Numbered from the stretch's first letter, positions 1-13,900 are shown. The stretch is 64,000 nt of DNA from Spodoptera frugiperda (GCF_023101765.2 NC_064226.1:9679251-9743250), one strand, 5' to 3'. Numbers and translations: made by a program. Notes: generated from the letters alone by a model not told the origin.

Positions 1-2388
1 TAAATACACATATTAATCGAGAAAAATATAAATAATATTAAATAATTAAAATTTATGTCGATAACCATAGATTATAAATAATTAACCTTTATTATTATAT
101 TATTTAAATAACTACCTTTTTTGTTTAGACCTATTATACGATTAAGATAAAAAGTGTTAAGATTGGCGGTAACAGTTTTATATTGTAGAATTGTAGAATA
201 ATAATGACAACTAAATTTATCCGTATTATCATGTGTTATGATGATACGGGATAAGTAAGTTTAAAAATAATAATTAGGTATGACTACGATATTGAGAACT
301 CGAAGAGATGATTTTGTCTTAGAAATAATTTTCTAATTAGGTATCATTATCAATAAAATATACTGATACATATTAACAAGGTACATCATTTGAGTTATTA
401 GTAGATTGATTTCCGTGTTTATGGTGATTCCTTCAGCATTCTACGTGTTTGCCACGGGATGTAACCGAGATAAAAAGAAGTCTTGTAGCCATTTTCATTT
501 CAAACTCCCAAATTAATTAAATATATGAAGCATAGTAGTTCGTAGCACTACAAAACCGTCTTACTCACACTATATGCATTAACATTACGCCTCTTGCATC
601 GCATGCTCTTAGCATCTTTCCCCTCGCCTGTCAAGGTCTTATGCTACTCAGAACCGCCTGTCATTGCACACATTTCTTCTAAATGACTTACTCAAACACA
701 TACCTAAATTTCAACTTTACAGGAGAAAGTTTATTTTACTCCTTAAACTATGCACCTTTCGATTCACCTGGCAGATTTTGCTTATTCAAATCGCCTGTCA
801 ATTTTTTTCCATAATTATCAATAAATAAACTAAATTACCTATATCAAATTTTTAAGCTTACAAAAGTAAGTTCTTTTTTCTTATTTATTTAACATTTTAA
901 AACATTAAAGGGCTGATGACGAGCAGTGTTGATGCCTGCCAGGTCATTGTTATTGGCCTTGGTGTACTATGAATCATCACTTCACTTACAGGAAGACCGT
1001 TAGTCGGGGAGTTCAGTAGCTCTTGGACTATTAAGAATCTTTGGGTTCGGTTTCCACTTATTGAGTTTTTCGTTACATAATTATTTATGCAAGGAAATAT
1101 TTCGGGATTTATACATTTCGGAAGCTATCTTTTAATGAGTATTGATGTATTGAAAATTAAAAAAAAAATTGAAATCCATCTTTCTTCTTTTAATTGTGAT
1201 TTGACAACGAGTGTGATATATACCTGAACCATCATTTTTCCCTTAAGGTCTTTATATGTGAAATGATCTACCCATAGAACCTCTTTGTTCAATGGCGCAC
1301 ATTTTCCCAAAAAGTATTCGCTGTGTGTAGTCTCTGAAAATTGTATTAGGACAGCTTTAGATAATGGGGATAACGGATTTTTGTTTGAAACTGAAATACA
1401 TATTGTATTTACAAGATTTCAAGATTTTATAAGTAAAATTTATTATTCGTTACTATCTCACAAGGTGGACCTAGTTAGTTGTGTGAACGCAAATATTTCG
1501 TCTCTTAGCCTTACTGTCCACATTGACGAATGCATGCAATCGTCAAATACGATAGGCGGATCTAATATTGCCCTTCATGCACAATTTTAATTGTTTCTAA
1601 GCAAGATGCAAATATTGTCATTTGAAGGCCGCCTATTGTTTGTGACGAATGCATGCATTCTTCACGGAGAAAAATTACCTTTCATGGAATTAAGCTTTGT
1701 AAACACGACGCTGTGGAGCGTTGAATATGATTTATAACTGGATATTTGTAGCACTGTAATAGAAAATGTAAATTAATTTTAATGCGTGAAAGACGTATGT
1801 AATTTTATTTAAGTCCTACGTTTCATCTAAATTATTAGAGCCAATTTCAATCAATATCTACATTATTATCTATTTAATAGAGTATAGATAAATAAAAAAT
1901 AACCGTAAAAAATTTGATAAAGACCCAACTAAGAATAATGAAACCAATTTAAAGAAAAAGTTGTTATAAACGCCAAATATGTTAAATGGAAATACTAGGT
2001 ACGTTAATCATTTGCTAGTAAATATAAAAATATAAATAAATACTTAACTAATAATGTTGTGAACACTAAAACAATAACAAACTTCATTTTAAAACACTGT
2101 TTTTCACTACTATTTGGCTAAAGAGGTGACAATTGACTCAAATTCAATGCAAGTGCCTCGCTTTATATATGTACTGATATTTGTTTACAAACAAAAATTT
2201 AGAATGAATAATATGGTATCACCAAACAACATATTTGTTTTTTCCTGAAGGTCGCTCATTTCAATAAACTGACATTTTTTATTGTTGTTAATGTTGTACT
2301 CTGTAAACAAATTATAGACTGGATTATTCATATTTAGAAGAAGTGCATTCCTAATATATGAAAAGACATAACACCCGTGGTTTGTGAG
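1..2388. other. AT-rich DNA, nothing recognised
   Basis: No ORF with a domain, no splice-supported exon, no RNA gene and no repeat family I can name. Short ORFs at 1125-1310 and 1285-1590 are unremarkable. Confidence 0.5.
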
Positions 2389-2392
2389 TTAA

Positions 2393-2557
2393 GGTACCGT
2401 TACACATGCTAATTTGAAGCACAAAATCACGCTTCAATTGAGCACTGGTCAAAATACTGTGCTCATTTTGGCTACGCTTGCGAATCGGCAGACGTTTTAT
2501 TTTTCAAGATTTTTACGCCTTTTAGCATGCTAGTTTAGAGCATATGTAATAGTATCT
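2393..2557. mobile_element. 165-bp MITE candidate with TTAA flanks
   Basis: TTAA at 2389-2392 and 2558-2561 bounds imperfect inverted termini (GGTACCGTTACACATGCT versus GATACTATTACATATGCT in reverse complement, offset by one base). The arrangement resembles piggyBac-type non-autonomous elements. Divergence of the arms suggests an old copy. Confidence 0.5.
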
Positions 2558-3149
2558 TTAAGGCATCAGTAAGTTATATCAACTTTATTGATCTGTACTA
2601 AGTATTTTATCAAACCCGGAATCGATTGCTTTGTTTATAGGTAAGTTAAAGCGGCTAGAATACAGGAACCTTGTTAAGAACACATTGTCTAATGTAATCA
2701 ACAATTTTAAGACTCAATGGATTGAAAAACGTCTTTCGTACTAAGAATAGAATTCCCATGTGCACGGGGAAATATCTGGTAACGAAGTTTCAGGGAAAGC
2801 ATTTTTCCATTCCTTAGATAATCCCTTTACTTAGCCTTTATGATAGCTATTTGTGGAAATTATTGGAGTGTTATACTTATCCCGAGTTGAGACCACAGGG
2901 AATATAAATAAATCTGTAATTCCAATCTGATACGGTATGCCATAAATAATTTTGTATGAAGTTATTCTGTAGGTTTATTACAATAAAGGGAACATAAAAC
3001 AGGCACTGATTGGTGGATTGCCCCCTGAGGGTTGTATTATATACCAATTGCTTTTCAGTATGAACACGTAGGTAAATGGTATCCTAAGGGATTGGTAAAG
3101 AAATATGTTTTTTAGTGATCGATGATAGTAATTTCTATGTATTTACTAT

Positions 3150-3352
3150 GTTTTTTTAAATAAAATGTTGACTCGCATTAAGATTTTCAACTGTGTCGTG
3201 GGTGCTTTTACAAACATACAATTTCACAAACACATGACACCCAGACCCGAAGCCACAATCTGTGGATCACACACAGTTGTTCCGTGCGGGAATGGATCTC
3301 GCGACACGTTGCACAGCAGTCAGATGCCCAGCCACCGCGCCAACTGTGCAGT
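3150..3352 (-). repeat. tRNA-derived SINE family A, copy 1
   Basis: Minus-strand retroposon: a tRNA-like head (box A near tggcgcggtgg, degraded box B) at the 3352 side, a body ending gcacccacgacac, and an A-run at the 3150 side. Matches four other copies in the window at about 6481, 10775, 16440 and 50911. The reading frame through it is incidental. Confidence 0.7.
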
Positions 3353-3720
3353 CACTATTGTGGAGAGGTATTTATTTATTTATGGAGAACTTACAGCTAA
3401 TAAAAAACAGATGAAAATAGCAATGAACACAGGTAGGTATCATTCAGCCAAGCGAAAAATCTTTATTCACAATGTTTGATTCACACGTTAAGCTAAGTCG
3501 AACTGCCAAAAATATAATATTATATTTCCAGACTTTTGTTGCTAATGTTCCAGACTTAATTACGAAAATTATAATTATATCTAATCTAGAATCAAGAACA
3601 AGATTTCATGTCAAGTACCTAGTCATATAATACTTACTCAACCATTAAATTAATAACGCTTTCTTGCTGCCGTACATATTGTAATTGTTTGAAATCTAAA
3701 TTTTTGCTGAATAACTTTTT

Positions 3721-3822
3721 TATGGAATAAGGGCAAATGAGCATACGGGTCACCTGATGGTAAGCGATCAGCGCCGCTCATAGACACCCGCAACACCAGA
3801 GGAGACACAGGTGCGTTGCCAG
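3721..3822 (-). repeat. A-tailed retroposon family D, copy 1 (partial)
   Basis: Contains cacctgatggtaagcgatca, then gacaccc and aacaccagagg, a sequence very common in noctuid genomes. Related copies lie at 17715, 37600, 47870 and 55996. Confidence 0.65.
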
Positions 3823-4419
3823 TAATACACTGTTTTCTTGAAGGTTTGAAAGTCGTATCGGTTCAAGAATTCTTCGCCATCAAACGTTACAGTTTGGCGA
3901 ATCTAGATTTAAGGCCACAATTTTTGTAAAAACTTTGAATAAAATTATTAAAAAAAAAAAAGAATACCGCCGCACAGATCATTCTATAGTTAATGAGTCC
4001 CAAAAATTCTTACTGCATGCTCTATTACCTGTTCTACATCTCGTTAAAATAAAACATAATCATTTGCAATTTATTGATCGTATGTAATCCAGATTCATTC
4101 TCAAACCAGCGAACCATGCATCAGCGAGCTCTGCGGGCGACAGTTTCAAAATAACTTTTGTAGACAAACAATGTAATTCACTTTCAAAGAATTTATCGTT
4201 TAGCGTTGTGGAAAGCGGTTAATAAATAGTTTTAGGTACTATCTACCTATTGACTAAAGTACTAGATAGTGCTGCGTAAGAGACTGGTATTTACAATAGG
4301 AATTTTCGATTTCGAAGTTTTTGGTGTCAGTAATCGCACTCGGTATTTGGCGATAAATTCTAATACTATGTGGATTACAATATGAGTGGGGTATTTCTGA
4401 GTTATAACGTATGACTTTT

Positions 4420-4580
4420 TTAAGGGGGTTAAATCCAATGACTTCTCCGGCCTTGAGTGAGGTGAGAGGAAGTCTCTTACTGACTAAAAACCACCACGTT
4501 CCTACCCCTGTTCATCGAGCAGGAGCCCCGGTAAACCCGCTAGGTAGTCCGCAGCTTCGGATCAGGTATCAGCCCTAAAA
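4420..4580 (-). repeat. A-tailed retroposon family C, copy 1
   Basis: Shares aatgacttctcc, ttactgactaaaaaccac and gtaaacccgctaggtagtcc with copies at 19252 and 52345. A T-run precedes each copy on the plus strand, i.e. an A-tail on the minus strand, which suggests retroposition. Confidence 0.65.
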
Positions 4581-6480
4581 GGCTCTATATGTGGTAGTCT
4601 AATGGCTCCTTGAGACGCGCATGGGACGCGACGCGGCGGTATGTTGAATACTACGTTAATAAATGCATTGAAAATATAACCAAGACGGACTTAAGATGTT
4701 AAAGCTTGCATTAAAAGTGTTACTAAAACTTTTTGAAAAACTCCAACAGTATCTGAAGACCTATCCCAAACAGTTATGAGTAGTACCATAACTCCCGTAT
4801 AGTTCCACCTTTCTGATCGAATCCCCTGATTCATTCCTCCATGGTTCAAATCAAATCTTTAATCCGACGCAGCGCTGCAGTATCGTATTGCTTTGACTAG
4901 TGTCGATATACGACGATTTTTTACTTTTGTTAGTGTTCGTTCGTTTCGCTCAAAGTTCGGTGGACGAGGCGAACTAAATTGTCATTCTATCCCAATGGGT
5001 GTATCGTGTATAACAAAGGCGAGCTGCACACTCTTAAATGTGACCCAGTATTTCTAGTGAGGATTGCAGTCGGTTGAAAGGGATTGTAGATCTTATCTTT
5101 TTCACACCAAGTATATTTAATGTGATTCGTACAGATCAGTACGGTAATCTAAATGAAAGAACTGGATCATCTGTCTACATAATGCCATTCTATCACGTGA
5201 GTTTTGAATTTTGCACGCCAATATCAACCTTCGCAGCAATAACAAATATGTAACAATTTAAAGGACAAATTAGACAACAACTACACGACGACGAGGGGTT
5301 GAAATCCAATAAAGTAAGTAGTGTTATGTGGCAACGGTCGGAGTTAACAATTTTATTTTTATAGATGAACGACCCGGGATATTACAGACGCTTCTAATTT
5401 CCGCCGGGCCCCGCTCCACGGAGTTATTACCTGCGTACTCTGCACTGAATATTTTCCTCCGGCTTACCTTTAAGTCTTGTTATAAAAAACGGATATCATT
5501 TTACTACCTCTAGTATTAAGGACAACGACAGCAAGGGATTGAAAGTTTTCTTTTTTGTACATTGAAGAGGTCTAGATTAAGGTTGTGTGGATTGATGTTT
5601 GAGAAATATACTTTTGGTACCGAGTGGAAAGAATATTGAGAAACATAGTATGTAGGTATGAATATTTATAGGAAATGGCATGTAGACACTTTCCATCTTC
5701 CTGTGTTAAATATTAAAAGTTTGTTAATTAATTATATTATAGGCTGTAATATCCGCGTCATATTTTAATAAACGATATTGCTTAATATAAAACGCCGAAG
5801 TTCACGTTCATACACGCGTGAGGTAATTCGAAAACGACACGAACACGATCACGTGACGCGAGCGCTACGTTGTTGGGCGCTAAAAATTAAAAATTCACCA
5901 TCTCCCCGAACCAAAATAAAAAACAATATGTTTCGGATAAATTAAATATGAATATTGCAAAAGTAAAAATAGCAAAAAATTGCGGCTTTCAGTTACTTCG
6001 TTACGCGATGGAAATATTCAATGGGACGGGACTTCGCTTCGTTCGGATTATGGAAGTGATTTAAAAAGAATCAATCAGGACTTTTTAAAATTGCTATGAA
6101 TTCGCAATTAGCTTTGTTGAGCTGCATTTTAGAGTTTGTTACGCATTTTCACTTTGAGCGCGAAGCACTGTAAATTGTTGGGAAAGTTTCTCAATCGGTT
6201 TTTATCTGGTTCGATGTTGCTTCTTAGCTGTCCTAGAATATTGTACAAGAAGAACAAAACACTTTCTTTGTACTACACGTAATTTTTTATCTTTTTATCC
6301 TCTATATTATGGGTGTGTTTGCGAACACACACTACACACATCGCTCATAGACTAGTAGCAATGTTTTATCTGGATTATAAGTTCTAAACAGGTAGATTTT
6401 AGGCTTTGACATACCTATAAATTGAAAATTATTGTAAGGTAAATATAATTTTTGCTCGACTGACATCATAAACTGATTTT
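4581..6480. other. AT-rich DNA, nothing recognised
   Basis: Contains scattered CpG-rich patches (for example 5795-5885 with gacgcgagcgctacgttg) but no gene model or classified repeat. Confidence 0.45.
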
Positions 6481-6629
6481 GATGGTGACTGGGCTACTGG
6501 CTGCGAGCAACGTATAACAGATTGGATTCCCGCTCGGAGCAACACTTTGTGTGATTCACAAATTGTTGTTTCAGGTCTGGATGTTGTGTATGTGAAATAG
6601 TATGTTTGTAAACATACCCACGACACAGG
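6481..6629 (+). repeat. SINE family A, copy 2 (degraded)
   Basis: Plus-strand copy with a diverged tRNA-like head (gactgggctactggctg, ttggattcccgctcgg) and the diagnostic tail tatgtttgtaaacataccca followed by cgacac. Confidence 0.65.
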
Positions 6630-6721
6630 ACAAATACGTCGTGTAACTTTTAAGAGGAAGATTCGCGAGCTTTTACTAAAGAGGTTGGCTGATTCATCAC
6701 ACTGACTATTCTCTGTATGTA

Positions 6722-6860
6722 GTATGTGTTATGTATGAGTATGTTTATGTATGTATCTATATATGTATGTGTTTATGTGTGCGTATCGTATTATATTATA
6801 TCACTATTATAAATATATATTGGTGTATATATATATGGTGGTGTACTGGTATGTATTATT
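6722..6860. repeat. TATG/TGTATA-rich simple sequence
   Basis: Imperfect (TATG)n and (TA)n tracts. The 92-codon ORF across it (6731-7009), rich in Tyr, Cys and Val, is a by-product of the simple sequence. Confidence 0.75.
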
Positions 6861-7017
6861 GTGTATATGTCCGAAATACATCTTATTTTTCCCATTTTAG
6901 ATATCTATCATGTTCCTTGCACCCGCCTGGTATGTTCTCTTCACCACCCAAGGGTCAGACAGGTAGAAAATGCCAACGGCATTATGTCCACCCATGTACA
7001 TGTGCATAAAGCTTTTT

Positions 7018-7037
7018 AAATAAATAAATAAATATAA
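7018..7037. repeat. (AAAT)n microsatellite
   Basis: Five AAAT-type units directly before the Helitron-like element. Confidence 0.8.
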
Positions 7038-7222
7038 ATGCGTAAGTTGGTGAGTTTATGTGTTTGTGTATTTGTGTGTATGTTTGTTACTCAATTATGT
7101 CAAAACGGCTAAAGAGATCGCGATGAAATTTGGAACAGGGGTAGACTATAGTCTGGAATAACATATAGGTTACTTTTTATCCCACGACAATACGGGCGAA
7201 GCCGCTGGCAGAAGCTAGTAAA
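7033..7222 (+). repeat. Helitron-like (Lep1-type) non-autonomous element
   Basis: Starts tataaatgcgtaagttgg, continues through tgaaatttggaacaggggta and ends cgggcgaagccgctggcag with agctagta. These ends are, as I recall, those of Lep1-type Helitrons of Lepidoptera. The 5' end abuts an AAAT microsatellite. Confidence 0.45.
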
Positions 7223-7552
7223 TTACAATTATAAAACAAAAAGGTAAATTAATTTAAAACAGTTAGCGAGTATCACCTCTAGCTAAATTAATAAAACACT
7301 TTTCAAATTAAGCTACAAGCAACTTTGACATTTATCTAAATGAGTTCAAAAACGAATTAGCATTTCGATGGGTATCTAATCTTCGGAAAATTCGGCTAAC
7401 TTTCCGTCTGTCAGTCTGCTTGACAGAGTCTATAAATACTGTAATTGAAATTAATGACTTTTATATTCGAATAAACTGGAAACAATATTAAAGGATGATC
7501 AAAATTTTAAGTGTTGAGTTATTTTAATACCTATTGGTAATGTTATCTTACT

Positions 7553-7680
7553 AGTATTATAAATGCGAAAGTTTGTATGTATGTTTGATACTAAAAGGCT
7601 GAAAGGATCTGGCATTAAATTTGGAATAAGGATTGATTCTGATATGGAATAACACATAGGCTACTTTTTATTCTAAAGAA
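7553..7680 (+). repeat. Helitron-like element, 5' part only
   Basis: tagtattataaatgcgaaag, tatgtatgtttgatac and aacacataggctactttt match the 7033-7222 element; the gaagccgc end is missing. Confidence 0.45.
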
Positions 7681-8037
7681 AAATATAAGAATTTAAGACT
7701 GCGATATCAAAGTCACCAGACCAATTCAAATTTCTTTACGAGTATAAAATGACCCTCGAAATGTTCAGTAAGCTTTATTTTTCTGAATGATTGAATATAT
7801 AGTGATTTCGTGCACGCATGCTGACCATTAGGGAGTGGCTGCGTTAGTCCTACCTCATTATAGTCAATTCAATTCATTTTGGAAAACGTCATTTCAGTAA
7901 GCTTTTCTATTATGTATTATGAGATTAGTTGTGGCTTCGTAATGGCGTCAATTTACATGACATTTGTGAAAGTTTTGGCGATTTGTTTGTTTTCAAGTTT
8001 TGCGACTAGTTATAAATCCGATGTGTCTACTGTCAAA

Positions 8038-8115
8038 TCATCATGCCCATGGTCGTCTACTGTTGGGCATAGGCATCTACAATCGTGCCACAGAAGATCT
8101 CTATCTTCCGAATAT
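8038..8115 (-). repeat. LINE remnant
   Basis: tcatgcccatggtcgtctac and tgttgggcataggc resemble the diverged 3' region of lepidopteran LINEs in reverse. The plus-strand ORF 7879-8163 crosses it and is not considered a gene. Confidence 0.4.
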
Positions 8116-8163
8116 CGTCACTTCATATACCGAGCACCATTTTTAAATTCATGTACTCTATAA

Positions 8164-9848
8164 ACAACTCCGTAATCGAACATTAATAATTGCACTTGCA
8201 ATAACTCAAGTATCAATCTTGCAGTAGTAATTATTAAACAAAATAATAATAACAGATTAAATAAATATTGCCAGGAATCGGATAGCTCGTTACATAATAT
8301 TTATAATAATGAGACGCACGATGTAATTTTGACGGAATTTAATTAATCAGCTGAGATTAAGTCCTTGATTGCGGTTGTAATATTAATGAAAGTGGATGCA
8401 GTATGTGCTTGTTATATGTACATATGAATGTATATTATATTGCAAACTTAAAATGTTATATTACGTATTAATTACCTGATGCAACAAACATTTTTGTAAA
8501 ATAATGTAATCGGCCTTATTGGTTGACTGATCTCAAGTGCAATTTTATTCAGCAAGGGGTAACGGTTCGATTTCTAAAAGGGTGTAAACAGTGTTGCCAA
8601 CCATAGCATAGAGCTAACTAGATATACCAGACCAAAAAAAACTGAAAATATCAAACTGATAAACAATAAATAGCTTTATTTATTTACCTAGCTGTTTATT
8701 ATTTTTAAGTATTTAAAATAAAATAATGTCGCGTAACCTACTCATTGATTTCTCGATTACTTTACGTGAGCAAACGGTGATTTTTAGTTAATTTAGTACG
8801 ACTGATAATAGTTATTATTTAAAAAAATCTACTTGATTCATTACTCTATATTCTATACAACCACAGAACAGACAAATACCATAGAATGCGTATACCGCTT
8901 GTGTTAGTATCAGAACCATATAAAACCATCAAAAACAAGCAGAACCAAGGCCCAGCTGCTACCATAAACAAAGATTGAATTCTAATCTCCGCCGCGTAAC
9001 GTAGCACAAATAATTAAATCTGTTTCTATTAACGATCTCAATTATCTTGCCCGGAGTAGCAATTATGAGTTAATGGATTCCGTAGGACTGTAATTTTCAC
9101 TAACCTATGATTACGGTGGGATTTTCTTTGTGCCCTCTTTTTAATATGATATCCATGTTTAATTTGCGTTTCGATGTGTATTTTTTCTTTTTAAAATGGT
9201 GTACAATTCTTGTTTTCGTTTCTTTGATTTTTAATTATTTTGTATCAGATAACAAGTTTATCTGGTTAGTCTGTTTTTGTTTGAGTTTAAATGCCAATTA
9301 GGGACTTAATCTTGTAGATAAGAATATCCTATCAACTTTTACTTGTGGCATATATGTTTTGCATGATAAAATTATCATTGTGATAGTGATCAAAGATGGC
9401 ATATTTAAATTAAAATAAAAATACAATACAAAACTGTTTTCTCCTTATGTACCTACCTACGTTTTTTGTAAGACAGCCATGAAACAACCATTTAGTAAGT
9501 CAAACGTTGAAACAAGCAAAATAATGTATTCTAAACATGCGTATGCACGAGCGCAGTGTCGCCACCTGTCACATGGGCCGCGAACTAGCGGCGGTGGCGC
9601 TGAGAGCTCTAGTTTCAAACATTCATCACGGTGATTGTTACATGAGTTGCGGTTACATTAGATGAATGGATGTGGTTTGACCTGCAAGTTTTGATGTTAA
9701 TATACTAGTGTACTTCAATTTGGTGACGTTCGTATTGATTTTGGAAGAGTTATTTGACATAGAAATAAAGAATTGCAGCTAAAATACGACAGCTAAATAA
9801 ACATAGGTAATTTCTAATTTCCTTTATTGTATCATAATAAAACATTAA
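8164..9848. other. AT-rich DNA, one GC-rich patch
   Basis: Mostly featureless. 9540-9610 is GC-rich (ggccgcgaactagcggcggt) with no recognisable coding potential. Confidence 0.45.
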
Positions 9849-10047
9849 TTATTATGTTATCGGCTTACTAACTGTTTGACAAGGAACTCGACTAGTTTCT
9901 CTGTTGCGCGACAGTCGCCGCGTCGCGTGTCGCGGAATGCTGTTCATGAAAATGAGCATCTAGTATGGCTTAAAACTAGTCGAGGTCCTCGTTAATCAGT
10001 TATATATAATAATTAATTTAGTATGTCTCACGAAAGTTATAATAAAA
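9849..10047. repeat. Fold-back repeat, copy 1
   Basis: Inverted arms (aaggaactcgactagttt at 9880-9898 with its near complement at 9972-9991, extended by attattat on the outside) enclose a GC-rich core of CGCG-type motifs. It is followed by ttagtatgtctcacgaaagt, a tail shared with the copy at 50576-50725. Confidence 0.6.
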
Positions 10048-10774
10048 CAACTTCGGTAAATAAATAACTAGTATTAGACAGTCAGATTATTTTGTTTCTC
10101 TTATATTTTAGATAAAGTTACTATTTTTACCCCAAACAATAAACGTGGTTTACTATCAGACCAGTTGTTTGACACCTGTGGTAAAGAAACAGTCAATTTG
10201 CACAATGGTAGTGTTGGGGTTAACATTCGATTAAAAGAGTTACCCCACAAATCGTAGGGACGCAAAAAACAATAGGACTGTAATGACACCTCATTTGCCC
10301 TAATCGGGCGTTTACGTTCTCCGAATAAAGTTCAACGCACATTTACTACGAGAGTACATTGTTTTTTACAGTTTTATTTATTGTGTGTCTCTTTTTAATA
10401 TTGTAAAAAACCTTTGGGTAATGAAGAGAGACTGAAAGATTTATTTATACGTATTTGTTTTGTTTTTATGTAGTTTTTTGTGCGATTAATCGGTGATGAG
10501 TATGATAAATCTTATTAATGTTTCTCCAATTTTGTGATATTTTTCAATTAGTTTGTAAACAAGTTTTAATAATTCTCTCTATGTGATGTTGTACTATTTT
10601 ATCAAAAAGTCATTTCCACCACATACAATTGGAAGCAAAGAAACGGCTCCACTAGAGTTTTCTTTTTCATTATTTATTAATATTTAAGTAAGGCGTGACG
10701 TTAAAAAAAAACTAAACTTACAAATATTTTATTAAGTAGTAACGTATGCAGTATAAAAGGCAATTTAATTTAAA

Positions 10775-10974
10775 AAAAATTCTTGCCCCACTCTTAGTTC
10801 TCCTCCTGTGTCGTGGGTACGTTATCTACAATGGGTGTTATGCAAATTCACATATATGCATGACACCCAGACCCGAAACCACAATTTGTGGATCACACAA
10901 AGAGTTGTTCCGTGTGAGAATTAAACCCGCGATACGTTGTACGGCAGCCAGCCACCGCGCCAACTGTGTAGTCG
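10775..10974 (-). repeat. SINE family A, copy 3
   Basis: Minus-strand copy with the same head and tail as the other family members. The cgtttacaaacat segment is replaced by a longer diverged stretch (10820-10850). Box B is mutated (gagaattaaacccgcg). Confidence 0.65.
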
Positions 10975-13900
10975 TTAATTTTAATTCACAATTTACCTTT
11001 AAAATTAAGAAATCCTCTTTTGGTTCTTTAAAATGATAAAAAAGCTTAATGGCTCCGTTTTTTTACTCCCAAATGTAGATTAATTAGTATTAAGGTTATT
11101 TAATTTTGGCTTCAGTTATCAACTACTACCACTTGAACATTAACTAATAATTGTCACAAATTGATATCCAAACATTAAGTAAAAGTTTTAAAATCTCTTT
11201 AAAACAGAAGTTAGTGAAATGTGAGCTGAACTTATAAGCTAGTGCGATCGCTGAAACCCACACATTACAGTTCCATGTGGCTTTCAGTGGCGTTGCCCAC
11301 AAACTGTGAACTACTAAGCGCGCTCATTAATTGGGTTTCCACATCCAAATGGAAATCTGGTACAACTGGCCCCAGTGTGTGTACCTAATCTGTTTTCAGT
11401 CCCTTTTTAAAGCTTTATTATGTTAGGTTAGATTTTATTTGCTTAATTTAGATTGTATGTTTTTGTTTTAAAGTGGTGTGCTGCTACTTACAAACTTCGA
11501 GTATATACCCTTCTGTTATGGGAAGGGTGTTTTAGACATGATAACCATATTGATATTTTCATATCGTAAGTAATTCCCGAATAAATCACTCTAGTAAAGT
11601 CTAGTCCATTTTATCCAAGAGTGGTGTACATAGCTGTTTTTATCGATAACGCCCACACTAACACATAAGCACGCAGTCACCCACACTTTATGAAAGTCCC
11701 ATAAATTCTCAACGTTTGAATGCGTTTTCTTTTCCAACAAAATGTTAAAGGATTTCATGAAAACTAAATCTGGCGTTAGACCTTTATAAACCTAGACCGA
11801 TAAGGAAGGCAACTTAACAAAAATTCCTGAAAGTGGCGACGCGGTCGTGGTGCGCACCGTTTACGTCATTTGCTTCCATTTAACTCACAGGTAAGCTGGA
11901 AAATTCAACGAAAGTGTTCCACGAATTTCTAGAAAGTTCCTGCTAATGTACGTAGCGCAAACGTAATAGATATTTATTTTGTAGTTTAGTTTTCGTAAAA
12001 ACTTGTTATACTAATGTTGCCACGCTTCTATAGATGTTAGTAACAGCATTAAACTTACGACAAACTGTTACCAAAACCTGATTAGGATCGTTAGGCAATC
12101 CGACATTATTAGCCTAATAGTACTAATCGCTGAGATTCAAAGTCTTCTTTACTGCTTCACAGGGTTTAATTGCTGCCTAAACATCAAACGAAACCATCAA
12201 CTGAACTAATTTCTCTTACCACATACGAACAGAAAAGTGAACCAATTTAATCATTAGTAGCCGTGGTTTGATTGGGTGGCCCTTCAACCGTCTACTGAAG
12301 GTCAAACTCTCCAAGATTTGTTGCAATGTCTGGTCGGGTGGTATTTGCTCAGGGCAAGTCAACAACGCGGCGACGAAGGTCCATAATTGAATTTGCAAGG
12401 GTCACGATAAGCGCCAAGTGGAGACAGTTAACATCATGAAGCACATCATGTACCCTCCAAGGACCTTAATCCGCAATTAAGGTAATTTGATCACGGAACC
12501 ACGTAAATAATATTTAATGAGGTTTGCATAATAAAAATTATGTTTCTCTGATTATGCTATTTGTTTTGTGGGGGGGTTATGTGTTTGGTAGTAGTTGAAT
12601 ATATACATGTATATATTTTTACTTTTATATGCAACGTCACGCCACATTACGGCAATCTTGACTTCTATGATCAAATCAATAAAATATAAACAGAATTATA
12701 ATACTTTGAATATTTTCAAGTCAATTTTCTGTCCAATTGACATCAATGTGATGTCATTTTCTTCAAGTTTTTTTTTCAAAGATCGAATATTAATGATGTA
12801 TACTTATAAAGTACGTTCTTTCCTTACGTTTTCCACCACCATGAACAAGAAATGTCTTATTAAACTTCGCGTCTGCCGGAGATGAAGCGTATGAATTCGT
12901 AGGAATTCTCTCAATAATTAAATTTACATGCAAATGTTAAAAATTGGATTTCGTAACATGATTTTCTGTTGACTTTATGTTCATAAATTGTACATTTTCT
13001 TATAGCATGTTATTTTTATGAAGGAAGAAATTGATATTTCATTGATTGGACATTTTTAAGTCCGATACTCCGTTTCCATGATAGTTATAACAAAGTCCGT
13101 CCACCATAGCTTAGTTTTATTATCTCAGTTTTTAAGAAATACTGTTGTTTCGAGATAAAATAGAAAGTTAGAAAGAAAAGATTTCACTTTTAGCTGATTG
13201 TTGTTCCCACTCGTCTTTAGTTTCGTCTTGTCTTTCAACAAATCAAAACTTTTCTATTTAGAAAGAGCAAACTTCGACCAAAGTGTTTGTGTACCGTTCA
13301 ATATTGAAAAGAAGAACATCGTAATCAAAATGTTTTAAACATTTATTTGCGGTCGAATTAAATGGCTAAAATAGTCTGTGTCACGTTTCACTTAATCGTG
13401 TAAATATTTATAGGAAATATTTCGGGTGATTTATTGCGTATTTCGATATCTTGCTTCTATACAAATCTTGTAAAAGTATTTGTCTAGTGATCCTACAAGA
13501 TTATGCTATGGAAATACTTGCGCTTGCATAAATGTATTCGGAATTATTCATTCGGTCCAATTCGTTCACTTTGCGTGGAGTGGCTCGAGATTTATGTCGT
13601 TGGAGCTCCAACTTAGTAACGTACGGCCGCTGCGACCGACCGCTCGCTGCCTAAATAAATCAAACTTGACTGTCTATCTACATATTCTCACGTCTCTATC
13701 CAGAATAACTGTCGACATATCCACAAAAATCAATAACGAGAACGTAAATTATGTCACAAGTTGCGAAGGAACTTGAATTGTTGAGATATAAATCGTTTCC
13801 CTTAGTTAACCTCCACAATATTTAAAGCAATATCTCATCCGAAATTTTTAATTTTGCGGTCAAACGCCTAAAAGAAAGAAGTGTAATTCTAAAACAAAAT

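Noticed and set aside
3165..3479. 104-codon ORF
   Set aside because: Its protein is a translated SINE; the same peptide (CVVGAFTNIQF) recurs at 50928.
6731..7009. Tyr/Cys-rich ORF
   Set aside because: It is encoded by TATG/TGTA simple sequence.
13480..13776. 98-codon ORF over a GC-rich patch
   Set aside because: No domain, no splice logic, length within chance expectation.
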